Assembly: GCA_017163975.1 (NCBI GenBank)
Contig: JAFFSR010000136.1
Coordinates: 11,839,501 to 11,903,500, forward strand
Source: Anastatus disparis
Taxonomy: Eukaryota > Arthropoda > Insecta > Hymenoptera > Eupelmidae
Reading direction: 5' to 3'
Length of the DNA: 64,000 bases
In this document: in pieces, positions 1 through 17,458 of the stretch
How the letters are laid out: each line of letters starts with the position of its first letter
Position numbering within the stretch: the stretch's first letter is position 1
The notes under the pieces: model-generated
What the model saw: the letters and a program-made list of their open reading frames with translations, nothing else
Database searches by the model: none
What the model was told of the DNA's origin: nothing
Translations under genes and position numbers: made by a program

Positions 1-7098
<7,098 letters not shown>

Positions 7099-7585
7099 TA
7101 CCGCAGTTCTCGAACATAAAGTTTGGATTCATAAATGTATTTTTTTACCAAAGGCAAAGTGAGCCTCTTAAATCATGTGAAAAAAAACAACCAAATTAAT
7201 CCAAATATATATGATTAACTAAAAATAGAATTTTAAATGTAAAATATGACTGTCATTGGGACCAATAACTTTGTGATCATAATCAATGTGAGGGATATTT
7301 ATTTTATATTTAATCATTACCAAAGCATTTGTTTAAAAAAATAATTTGCTTGCATTTTTGTACTTAAAAAACATCCCTTGCATAGGTTTCATTGAAGTTT
7401 TCTGGCCCAAAATGTAGAATCTGAGTATGCACAATTTTTATTAGATATGTTACATTTTTAATCCTTTTATCTGTTAGTGTAAAAAATTATAAATATAAAT
7501 GTTTATTTACATATTTTTAAATAATAAAATACCGCTATGTTGACACTGAAAATATTTTACATATTTTTTTCACAATCACACAAAT
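7099..7585. other. Convergent 3' UTR region of KATNA1 and RBMX2
   Basis: This gap lies between the KATNA1 stop codon and the RBMX2 stop codon. It contains a plus-strand AATAAA at 7523-7528 and a minus-strand AATAAA at 7502-7507. The two transcripts therefore probably overlap at their 3' ends. No coding signal is visible. Confidence 0.6.
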
Positions 7586-8259
7586 TTATTTAAATTTTGG
7601 TGCACATCCTTCTAGCCTTAATTTTTTAGTATCCTCATCAGTGTGTCTTTTATTTTTCGGAGGCTTATAATCCTTGACATGATCTACTCTGATTGTTCTT
7701 CCCAATATCTAAATTTCAAAATAATTAAAACAAATTTTTACAAAGATATACTGTTAATTGTAATATAAAACATTAATTATGAAAATAACATATTTACCTT
7801 GATACCATTAAAATTGTCAACAGCTAAAATTGTACTACGTTGATCTTCATAACATAAAAAGCCATATCCCTTCATTTTTCCTGTATCCTTATCTCTAACT
7901 AAATTAATATTAACGACTTCTCCATATCTGTAATAACAATACGAAAAAATCATTAAAAAATTTTTAAATATTTACATATAACTAATTCGTTCATACTGTG
8001 AAAAAATAGCGATAACATCGCCTTCAGTCAAGTCGTAAGGTAAACCACCAATAAATACCCAAGCACTGTCCTTATATTCATCATGCCATGATGATTTTGA
8101 AAAAGAACCTAGTTCTTGTTCGCCTAATTTAGCAATGTTCTTGACATTTCTGTAAAAAAAACATTAATTAACCAAAAAATGTAAACAAAATATTTAAAAT
8201 TCTAAAATATTATTTTTATGTTTTAAAATACATCTTTTTACTTACGTCATAGGATTCAT
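7586..8259 (-). CDS. RBMX2: RNA-binding motif protein X-linked 2 homologue (Ist3/Snu17-type spliceosome factor)
   Basis: Read on the minus strand, four exons join in phase: 8246-8259, 7997-8149, 7798-7927 and 7586-7708, giving about 139 residues. One RRM fills residues 36-112, with RNP2-like WVFIGGL and RNP1-like KGYGFLCY. The signature [15 protein letters not shown] is characteristic of RBMX2. The N-terminus MNPMTNVKNI matches the family start and sits on a 14-base first exon. In yeast the orthologue (Snu17/Ist3) belongs to the RES complex that helps activate the spliceosome before the first splicing step, and a nuclear splicing role is expected here. The protein ends shortly after the RRM, close to the yeast length and far shorter than the vertebrate protein with its long basic tail. 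It converges on KATNA1 and diverges from PIGQ. Confidence 0.93.
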
Positions 8260-8410
8260 GATGAAGATTTGAATAAATTATTTCTAAATTAAACAATCGT
8301 GGAAAAAGAAAATAAATTTAAACTGTCCAACAATATTTTGATATTGAGGTTATACTGCCACTCTCGATAAAATAACAACATTTCTAGGCATTCGTAGGCT
8401 GCCTTTTCAT

Positions 8411-8530
8411 GCAGCGAATAAACGAAAACACATAAGTGCGAGAAAGACAACCTCATCAGCGGTCTCCTTCTTTTTCTCGACAAGTATTCGCAGCGAATGG
8501 TTAAATATATGTAAAAAGGTCTATTCCAGG
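8411..8530 (+). repeat. Dispersed repeat, copy A (partner at 13132-13271)
   Basis: This segment aligns by eye with 13132-13271 in the same orientation. Shared blocks include GTGCGAGAAAGA, AACCTCAT, GCGGTCTCCTTCT, CAGCGAATGGTT and ATATGTAAAAAG. Copy B carries a short insertion in the middle. The segment is itself rich in TTCGC and GCGAA motifs. It could be a transposon relic or a shared promoter-associated sequence. Confidence 0.75.
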
Positions 8531-8541
8531 GTTGGTTTTAT

Positions 8542-8611
8542 AAAAAGAACTATCATAGAATATGTTTCTGTTGACTGTATCAACGAAAACATATTCTATG
8601 ATAGTTTTTTT
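8542..8611. repeat. 70-base near-perfect hairpin
   Basis: The left arm AACTATCATAGAATATGTTT (8548-8567) is perfectly complementary to a right arm ending in ATATTCTATGATAGTT. Flanking A and T runs extend the pairing. Inside the loop a second 5-bp stem, GTTGA/TCAAC, closes around CTGTA. The size suits a small RNA precursor, but the perfect stem also suits a tiny inverted-repeat element. Confidence 0.85.
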
Positions 8612-9033
8612 GTGATTTTAAAATAACGTGGTATTACTGGATGATTCCGTTAGCTCGCTCATTTTTATTGGTTAATTTTTAAACGTGGAAAAAAGAATTA
8701 TTATAGAATAGATATTACCGTACTTGCAACCTATGTGGCGGGTACGTATAAATATGAATATTTAATATAACACAAAAGATTAGTTATTGAAATTTATATT
8801 TTCATAATTTTTTCATAAATACATTAAATATAATTTGTACATACATGCTCGCATTTGTTTTGTTAATTATATATGAGATATTGAATATTTTATATATAAT
8901 TATAAAAAAAATTTTTAATCATTCCAAACCAAAACAAATGTATTTTATCTACTTACCTTTTTCATTATTATTATATAAATAAAAATGGAACTTCAAGAAA
9001 TTTAAAAAAGTTTATTTAAAATTTATCGATATT

Positions 9034-9225
9034 GACAGGACTGGTCGATATTTCGACCATTCAAGTATCATAATATTTCTCGATATTTAAGACAGACCTG
9101 GTCGATATTTCGACCACTCAAGTATCATAATATTTCCTATATTCAAAACATAATATTATCCCCAAAATCACTTAAAAATATTATGATACTTGAGTGGTCG
9201 AAATGTTGACTAGTCCCGTCCTTAA
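9034..9225. repeat. Three-copy repeat (two direct, one inverted) with internal hairpins
   Basis: Copies lie at 9034-9090 and 9091-9147 in direct orientation and at about 9176-9225 inverted. Each contains CAAGTATCATAATATTT. The two direct copies also hold the self-complementary core GGTCGATATTTCGACC, which is degraded in the third. The array can fold into a large hairpin with smaller ones on its arms. It sits 130 bases upstream of the PIGQ start codon and looks like a relic of a nested inverted-repeat element. Confidence 0.85.
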
Positions 9226-9355
9226 AAGGTTAAGATACTTTTAAAAATGTTTAAAGAATTATCTTCATTTACTTTCTTATTTGCAATGTAGGTATTAACA
9301 TTTTAATATTTGTTTATTTTTAAAATAAAAGATTTTAATATTTCAGTTTTTTAAG

Positions 9356-11886
9356 ATGATGAAGTCTTTATTGGTGTTTATACCGCAAAATTTTTACAAA
9401 AGAGAGCCAGGATGTTTGTATGGCAACATTTTACATGACGCTGTTGAAGAAAGCAATAAATTTTTCATTCTTGGTTTAACAGAATCAGTACAAAGTATTA
9501 CTAGAACTGCTAATAATCTTTCATCATTAGGTTATTTTTATGGAATTGAAAAAAAGAAAGAATATTGGGAAAGAAAATTACCAAATTGGATAGAATTATA
9601 TTTAATACAAAATCGAAATTCAAATTATGAATACTGTATACGAAATATTTTGATAAATAATCAAAAAGTAACTTCATTAAATTATCATATAGTTGTGATA
9701 TTATATGATGAGCATTGTTTAATAAGGGATGAATTGTACGCTGATAGAGTTTCCATGAACCATTTTTCTGAATTGAGAACTATTCTTTATAAAGAATCAA
9801 CAAGAAAAAATCAAAATAAATTACAAAATCTGTGTTTTAGTAAAATTAGAGAAAATATTTTCATATTTTTAATTTTTACTTTTCTATATCCAGCAATGTG
9901 GCTGTATAAAGCAACTAATAAACTTGGTCCAATTTTAAAATATTCATCATTAGGTCTTCATTTTATAGCATGGTTTGAAAATTTAAAATGGACCTTAACA
10001 ACTCTTTTGCAGTGCAGAAGATTCACATTGAAAACAACTAATTACATACTGGCTTTAGTTGTAGATATGCTCTTAGGACTTTTGTTATTAAAACTACTTT
10101 TACATTTTCTTGGAAATTCTTCTCCATCTGATGTACTGCTTTTTTATGCAGAGGTAAGATATATATTATTTGCATTAATTTTATCAATGTCATTATTTTT
10201 TGTTCTTTTTTTTAGAGATTTATCAAAATAAATGTTATTATTAGTTATTTATTTAATTTTTATAATTATTAATTAACATATATAGTTTACACATTGATGA
10301 AAATTATATCTTGTTTGATTTTATACATAAGAGTTTAAAAAAAAATCCACTTCATTTTAGAAAGTAGTTGAATCTTTGAAAGGACTCGTCAATTGGCTAA
10401 TGGGATCTCCAGCAGGTTTAAAATTGAATCGTTCTTTTAATCGTATTCTTGGTAAATTTTTTCTCTATCATATACATTTGTGGTGGGCATTCCTAGTTGT
10501 TTCTAAACCATTAATGGAACTAGCCTTTGGAGTTCTCTTATTCTTTGGAAGATTTGGTGTCACTTTTCAAATTGCAATTATGGCTGATCTTTTAGCTCTT
10601 GTGAGTTTTCATACTTATTGTATATACGTATATGCTGCAAGGTAAAAAATTTTTGTAAAAATTTAAAATTTTAGCAATTTTGTAATTTTTTGTTTTAATT
10701 TTTGACAGATTATTTAATATACAAGTTCGAGGATTAACAGCCCTTTTTCGTTTGTTTCTTGGCAAGAAAAAAAATCCTTTGAGAAAAAGAGTTGATTCTT
10801 GTAGATATCAACCAGATCAATTATTTGTTGGTACTTTACTCTTTACTATACTTTTATTTCTCATGCCAACTACATGGGTTTATTACATTGTTTTCACAAT
10901 TGTAAGTGGATTAGTTGAAAGAAATTTTACTCCATAAAAGGATTCTATCTCATTGTTTAATAAGCAATAATTTCAAAAAACAAAATGCATTAGCTTGTAA
11001 TTTCAATAATGAATATTATTCAGTTAAATTTTTGAGCAATTTTGGAGAATTTGGTTTCTTATATTGAAGTAATAGAATTTTTAAAACTTTGTATCAAGAA
11101 TTAACAGATTTTATTTCATTGAAGAAACCAAAATTTCCAGTAATTGAATTTTTTCAAGAAAAATTTAAATAAAAATGAAAGTGTGCCTGTTTTACTATAA
11201 TTTATGCAGCAAACAGTATATTTATAGAATACATACATACTACCTGTAGCAAACTAGAAGTATAAAGTGTGGATTTCATTGCGGATCGATTTTTATTTGA
11301 TAAGCCCTACCAGTCTAACGTCGCGTAAGAAGTGATTTATGTTATTTAAATTATTAGTTTAATCGTAATTATTAGTAAAATTGTATGATACCTGATAAGG
11401 TAGAATCCTTCAATATAATGACATCACTTCATTGTAAATAACTGAAATATTTTTATCCTTTTTCAATGTTATTTACCATTTATATTTTTATAGCTTAGGT
11501 TGATAATGATTGGTCTTGGTGGACTCTTAACAAGATTAAAATTTTACTTGCAAGTTATGCCTATTTATGCTTTTTTCCAATGGCTACTTCGTACTGTTGA
11601 TGCAACTGGTAATTACTATATTAAAATTTACTGTGTATTCAGAATATATTATCTTATTTTAAGATATATATTAAAAAAAACATCTGTTCTTACAGGTTCA
11701 ATTGGAATAAAATTAATAGAGAGGCAAGCAACAGGTCCAATAATGCTGAAAACTAAAGCTATTATTGCACCTTGGAGTGAAACATGGATAAAATCAATTC
11801 CTGATACTATCAATACACATCCACCAATAGAATGGAGTGAAATTGCTAGTAATGTATTCTGGGGACAGTTGTTGTATCCATTTTAA
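9356..11886 (+). CDS. PIGQ: Phosphatidylinositol N-acetylglucosaminyltransferase subunit Q (Gpi1 family)
   Basis: Five exons join in phase: 9356-10153, 10361-10641, 10709-10901, 11494-11608 and 11696-11886, giving about 525 residues. PIG-Q is a membrane subunit of the endoplasmic reticulum complex that adds N-acetylglucosamine to phosphatidylinositol, the first step of GPI-anchor synthesis; it stabilises the complex and is not itself the catalytic subunit. The soluble N-terminal third is followed by several strongly hydrophobic segments. The recognisable Gpi1 core is in exons 2 and 3, including [29 protein letters not shown], and [20 protein letters not shown]. Two start codons are adjacent at 9356 and 9359, and either could be used. 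The 592-base third intron is the longest of the four. The gene converges on the UQCC4-like gene. Confidence 0.92.
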
Positions 11887-12239
11887 TAAGCTAAAAGGAT
11901 TCTCCATATCAAAATGATTATTTTTATATTCTTCATTATAGTGCAATTTCTTAATAATTTTTTATCATTAATAATGTTATTTGAATGCTAATGTGAATTA
12001 AACAAAGTTTAAATTTATGAAAATGGATCTGTAACGGGAATTGCATAATAACACCTCTCATTTAAATTCTTTTATTGTTTTACAAAAAAATAGTTTTTGC
12101 TATAATATTTACCCAAACGTTTTTAAAAAATGTAGTTTCATTATAAAGATGTAAACATTTCTATATCCTCTGAGATCAAATTAATATTTTTTCTACATAA
12201 ACTCAATGATAAATAATTAACCAGGTAATTGGTAACTTT
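11887..12239. other. Convergent 3' gap PIGQ / UQCC4-like
   Basis: AT-rich sequence between two stop codons, presumably both 3' UTRs. A minus-strand AATAAA lies at 12071-12076 and could serve the UQCC4-like gene. No coding signal is seen. Confidence 0.5.
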
Positions 12240-12823
12240 TTATAATTTTTCTTTTTTTTTCTGATCTTCATAATAAGCAACATATTCTGGTTTAGTGTTA
12301 AAATCATGATCAGGAAAAGCTTTTTCAATGCCTTTAATAGTTAGTGGTAATGGTTTGTAAATAAGTTCATCAATGTCGTTTTCTTCCCGGAATACACAAA
12401 AATAAAGTAAGAATATTGTTACACTTCCTGAAACTATATAAGGAGTGTACCAAACTTGTTCATTTGGTGGTATACGATTATATTGTGCTTTCCAGGCTGC
12501 AGCTGCTGATGAAGAAAAAGGAATTGGTTTGTCATCATCATCATCAATTTTTTTTGACATATTTCTTATTTGCAACAAACAATGTCTGGAATTAAAATAT
12601 TTAATTTTACTAACAGTATTTTATTTGTTAAAATAAAATATTTTTACAAGCATTGAATAATATTAATTTAACAATTACAACATATATTTTCTACAAATAT
12701 TTACCTATGAACTTGACTAATAAAATTAATTTAATAAATGACAAAATACATTTTTTTTAAAAATATTTACCGATTAATTCTGCATAATGTTGAAACTGTA
12801 CATCCTAACTTTAACATCGACAT
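12240..12823 (-). CDS. UQCC4: Ubiquinol-cytochrome c reductase assembly factor 4-like protein (CCSMST1 family)
   Basis: Minus-strand model with two exons, 12771-12823 and 12240-12585, giving about 132 residues. The first exon supplies an Arg/Cys/Leu-rich start (MSMLKLGCTVSTLCRINR) that looks like a mitochondrial targeting presequence. The mature part has the family's short motif DKPIPFSSS, a tryptophan/tyrosine-bearing linker, one membrane segment (SGSVTIFLLYFCVF) and the following REENDIDELIY. In vertebrates UQCC4 (CCSMST1) sits in the inner mitochondrial membrane and helps assemble complex III through cytochrome b. The match rests on the PI-FSSS motif, size and the membrane segment followed by REE, because the rest is divergent. 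A shorter reading from an internal ATG at codon 27 would lose the presequence, which argues for the two-exon model. Confidence 0.72.
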
Positions 12824-12930
12824 TCTTTGTAACGGTTTATGAAAAAATCAATGCTTACTTGAGTGTCCGATTTTGTTTTAATTTAACTGAAAAAAATACG
12901 AATAAATTTGAAGATCAGTTTTGGTTATAT

Positions 12931-12987
12931 TATTAAATAATTAATAAACTTGTTTACATAATATTAAATAATTAATAAACTTGTTTA
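12931..12987. repeat. 26-base direct duplication
   Basis: The block beginning TATTAAATAATTAATAAACT occurs twice, 31 bases apart, as identical 26-base copies separated by CATAA. It is AT-rich and of no obvious function. Confidence 0.85.
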
Positions 12988-13131
12988 TATTTATACATTT
13001 ATATTCATATATTTTGTAAGATTTTGGATGCAATATTTATTTTTATATTTATAAATGTTATTACACACTTTTGTATCTTGATATACTAATAAAAATAATA
13101 TATCTGCTATTACATATTATTGCGCTAAATA

Positions 13132-13271
13132 TGCAACAAATAAACAAAAACACATGGGTGCGAGAAAGATAACCTCATTCGCGGTCTCCTTCTCCTAATT
13201 ACTTTTTTTCTCGGCGAATGATTTTATGTATTCACAGCGAATGGTTTAATATGTAAAAAGCTCTGTTCCTG
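13132..13271 (+). repeat. Dispersed repeat, copy B (partner at 8411-8530)
   Basis: Same orientation as copy A, with an extra ~20 bases (including a second TCGGCGAATG) in the middle. Like copy A, it lies between a divergent gene pair, about 310 bases upstream of the minus-strand start codon and about 315 bases upstream of the plus-strand start codon. Confidence 0.75.
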
Positions 13272-13585
13272 ATAAATTTTTTAATTCAGTGAATACTCGC
13301 TGTTAGTTAAAAATATCTAACGAGTAATGAATACTTGCAGAAACTCTATTTGCTGTATGAATTTGCACCTGTAGAGTTGGTAGACATTCTTACCAATTTT
13401 AGAAAATAAAAATATGAAGACTTGCCAACAATAACAACATAAGAGCGTTATTAAAAAAACGTATACATGCAACTACAACCCACGTGCGTTTAGTTCAGTA
13501 TTATAAAAGATTATAAATAATGTTTTAAATCTTATAAAAGTAAAATAATTTTAAAGATCTAAGCAAGAGTCAATATAACTTCATA

Positions 13586-14869
13586 ATGCCTGTGATAGAA
13601 CGAGTTATGTAAGTATAATTATTTGTTAGCGGTACCTAACCTCTTTATTCATAAGAAATTACATTTATGTCATACTTATATTATTATGATTCTTTTAGAA
13701 AACCTAAAACACACAAAGGTAAAAAAGCTATTTTAAAAAGAGAGCCTAAAATTATTGAAGATGCAAAGCTGACAATATTTATGAAAGGTCTTAAAACAAC
13801 TCCAATATTGCAGAGCTGTTTAAAAGATTTGGTAAAAATAAAATTTTTTTCCTATTTTATACATAATAATATTGATTTATAATGTCATTTTTAATACAAT
13901 ATTACTATTTACAGTACACATTAAAAAAGCCAGATGGACAAATATTGCAAAAAAGAAACGAAGTACATCCATTTGAAGATCCAACACCTATTGAAAGTTT
14001 TGGCAGAAAATTAAATGCATCTCTCTTTATGTTCATATCAAATAGTAAAAAACGACCTAATAATCTTATAATGGGTCGATTATTTGAACACACAATAATG
14101 GACTTAATAGAATTTGGTGTTGAAAATTATATGAGTCTTGAAAAATTCAAAACAGAAAAAATTTCTAGTGGAATTAAACCTATGTTAATTTTCCAAGGAG
14201 AATTATTTGAAAATAATCATGAGTATGGAAGAATTAGAAATTTATTAGTTGATATGTTTCAAAGGGAACCAGTTCAACAAATAAGATTGCAAGGACTTGA
14301 ACATATCATAAGTTTCACAGCTCAAGATAATAGTATATTATTTAGAAGTTACAAGTTTGTATTTCATGATATGTATTTAAAATTAAATTTTTAGAAGTAT
14401 GTAGTTATAACTGTTTTTTTTTTCAGAGTTATGCTGAAAAAGTCAGGTACTCGAATACCAAGAATTGAATTGGTAGAAATTGGACCACGAATGGATTTGA
14501 GGATTAGAAGAACAAAACTTGCTACAGACGATCTATTCAAGCAAGCATGCAAGAGACCTAAAGAACTTAAGGTAAAATTTTTAAAATCAATTTATATAAA
14601 AATATATCATTTGAAATATTGTATTCAAATAAATTATTTTGTAGGTGAAGACAAAGAAGAATATCAGTGAAGATGCTTTAGGAAAAACACTTGGTAGGAT
14701 ACATGTAGGTGCTCAAAAATTACATAAAATACAAACAAGAAAAATGAAAGGGTTACGTAAAACAACAGAAGAGAAAAAGCTTGAAAAAATTGAAAAGAAG
14801 AGAAGGACAGAATCTAGCGAAGAAGATAGGGCTAAAAAGTTGAAAGTCGCCAATGAAAACACTGATTAG
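13586..14869 (+). CDS. RPF2: Ribosome production factor 2 homologue (Brix domain)
   Basis: Five exons join in phase: 13586-13608, 13699-13831, 13915-14354, 14427-14571 and 14645-14869, giving about 321 residues. The nucleolar RPF2-RRS1 pair recruits the 5S RNP (5S rRNA, uL18, uL5) to the assembling 60S subunit. The N-terminus has the family motif IKPKTHKGKKAILKREPK. The Brix domain follows, with ASLFMFISNSKKRPNNLIMG, KPMLIFQGELFE, IRLQGLEHIISFTA and KKSGTRIPRIELVEIGPRMD. The lysine-rich tail carries GRIHVGAQKLHKIQTRKMKG. The first exon is only 23 bases, so the real start is easily missed; it gives MPVIERVIKPKT, in line with other RPF2 proteins. Confidence 0.95.
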
Positions 14870-15054
14870 GTTTAATTTATATTTTGTATAATAGATAACA
14901 AATTTTATTTACATAAATAATTTAAAAAACCAAATTCATTTTTGTCTTAATGTCCAAGAAGATTTTCCTTTTATATCCTATAATAAAACAATTATTTAAA
15001 GTTATTTATTAAAGCATGATAAATATGTTGAATAAAATACTATGAAATAACTTT

Positions 15055-16997
15055 TTATACCCTTATATCAACTCCACAACTTGATAAATTTTTTCTTACA
15101 TCATCACAAATTTTTAATGACTCGGAGTCTTTAACATTTTTTTCTAATGCTTTTGCTCTGACATCATTTCTGAATTGAACTAAAATATCCAATATTCTAG
15201 ATACTTCATTACTTTGGACAGATGTTGTTGGCTGAGATATGCCAAATTTTGTAATAATAAACTGCAAATAATTTGATACTGCGGCGATACATGTAGCACT
15301 TCTAGCTGTTGTGATAGTCTAAAAATAAAAAATAATCTTTTCATTTCAAAATTGAAATAATTTTTATTGTTTAAAATCTTAAGAATTTACCTTTTCTTTT
15401 TTGAGCATTCCATTAGCAACAAAAATTAACTGTAAAATAGCTTGAACAACTAAAGGAGTATGGAAATCATTTTTAAGAGCCTCATTAATTTTATGATTTG
15501 TTTCTTCCAAGCACTGCCAATAAATTGTAATTCAATTAATATAATGATTTAACTTTCATTAATTTAACTTTTATAAATATAAGACTCACTTTGAATAACT
15601 CAGGTTCATTAATATTCCCTCCATCACATTTACCAGACACATAATCATTGCAATCACTAATGAAAAATTCTATTCTTTTCATACTAGTAATGGCATTTTT
15701 AATTAGTTCATCAGAAAATGTAACATCTGAAAATCAATCAAATGAATAATTAAACTGATATCAAATATAATAATTTTATAATTAGTTTAAAAAAATATTA
15801 CTTTTTCTGTAATGGCTAAGAAGGCAGAACATCCTGAATTGGTTAGCACTAAGAGTTTTTAATAAATTAGGTATACTTATAGTATTCTGTAAACTTTTTG
15901 ACATTTTTTCATCTCCTGGCAGATGCAAATGGCCTGTATGTAACCAATAATTAACCCATTGGTCGGTATTATGATAACAGCAAGACTGCGCTTCTTCATT
16001 TTCATGATGTGGAAATTTTAAGTCTATTCCTCCACTGTGTATATCAATATTATTTCCCAATACTGTGCTAGTATACAAAATAATAATATTTAATATAACA
16101 AATATGTAACTATTACATTAAATGAACATTTACCTTGCAATTGCACTGCATTCTATATGCCATCCTGGTCTACCTTTGCCCCAAGGACTTTCCCAATAAG
16201 GTTCATTTAGTTTTGCTGCTTTCCACAATGCAAAGTCTAATGAAGATTTTTTATTTTCATGAGATTCCTCTATTAGTGGCTCATCCAATTTTCCATAATT
16301 TGTACAAGTAGATGTATCAAAATACACAGAACCTAATCATAATTAGAGTAAGATTCATGTGCTGAATCTATTATTTTAAATAAATTATAATGATTAAAAT
16401 TATATTACCATCTTTTCCTACGTAAGCACCATTTTTATCTACAATTCCTTTAATAAAGGAAATAATTTCTGGTATATAATTAGAAACTTTGGAAGTTATA
16501 TAAGGCTTTAAAACATTTAAGGATTCCATATCTGAGAAAAATTCATTTTCATAGTGTTGTGTTAGACTTTGCCAACTTTGACCAGATTCATTTGATCGTT
16601 TAATTATTTTGTCATCAATATCAGTTAAACCCATCACAAGTACAACATTGATATCAAAAAATTCAGATAATATTCTTCTAATTATATCAAACTTAACATA
16701 TGTACTGCAACAATAAAATATTTAAATGTGTATTCAAGATTTTTAAAAATATGTATATTTAGAAAAAAAATATTAATTTAAATACCAAGCATGCCCAATG
16801 TGAGCAGAATCATAAACTGTCGGTCCACACATATACCATGTAGCAATATTTTTATTTCTTAAAATTAAAGGTGTTTTACTTTTTGTTATGGGGTTATAAA
16901 CAATAATGTCAGTTTCACTGCCACTTGGTTTTATCCATTCAAATTTACTACACCTTCTTGCTCCAAAATGAATGAATCTTTTTAATGTATAAAACAT
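15055..16997 (-). CDS. CARS2: Cysteinyl-tRNA synthetase, mitochondrial
   Basis: Seven minus-strand exons join in phase: 16786-16997, 16409-16704, 16134-16332, 15802-16067, 15590-15726, 15391-15513 and 15055-15318, giving about 498 residues. The enzyme charges mitochondrial tRNA-Cys using ATP. The basic, hydroxylated start ([15 protein letters not shown]) reads as a mitochondrial presequence. Class I signatures are present: [14 protein letters not shown] with HIGH at residues 66-69, [32 protein letters not shown] with the zinc-binding His and Glu, and KMSKS at about 290-294. The C-terminal helical region ends with a [20 protein letters not shown] segment usual for the family. It lies head to head with EEF1E1, 461 bases between start codons. 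Confidence 0.95.
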
Positions 16998-17458
16998 ATT
17001 TATTGGAAATATTTTTTATATTTCAGTAAAACTTAAAGTAGTATTAAAAAATTAATTCATAATTTGTAGTGTGTTGTCTGCAATATTTTCAATTCATATC
17101 TTATCAGTTTAAAAAAAACGGAGCAACATGGTGTGATGACCGGCATAAATATAAACAGAAAGGGCACAGCTGTTTTCAAGTGACGACACTCGTGATTCTG
17201 TTTTGTTTTCTGATTCGCAAAGACATCAATATGGCATCAATTGCCAGCCAATCCATAAGTTGTTTACGCACAGACGCAAACAGTCGCTTGACTAACCTTC
17301 AAAGTTATACTTCAGTATTGTAAGGGTGTGGAAGAGAGAGAACGAGAAAAATACAACACGTCGTGCTGTGAGCGTCCAAGTTTATTCCTTGGCGTACTTA
17401 TTTATATAAATTTTTGCATTTTCTTGTTAATTATTTTTCACTTTTAAAATAAAAAACA
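16998..17458. promoter_or_regulatory. Shared divergent promoter region CARS2 / EEF1E1
   Basis: These 461 bases separate two start codons on opposite strands. The sequence is less AT-biased than its surroundings and holds CAGCTG and a TGACGACA motif, but no TATA box that I would defend. Inference from layout: a bidirectional promoter. Confidence 0.5.

Larger units (their letters stand above)
8260..9355. other. Divergent intergenic region RBMX2 / PIGQ, repeat-rich
   Basis: No gene is visible here. The region contains a dispersed repeat copy (8411-8530), a near-perfect hairpin (8542-8611) and a three-copy hairpin repeat (9034-9225), each listed separately. Promoters for both flanking genes must lie in it. 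I saw no clear core promoter element. Confidence 0.6.
12824..13585. other. Divergent intergenic region UQCC4-like / RPF2
   Basis: There is no gene here. It holds a 26-base tandem duplication with its copies at 12931-12956 and 12962-12987, and dispersed repeat copy B at 13132-13271. Promoters for both neighbours should lie inside it. Confidence 0.55.
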
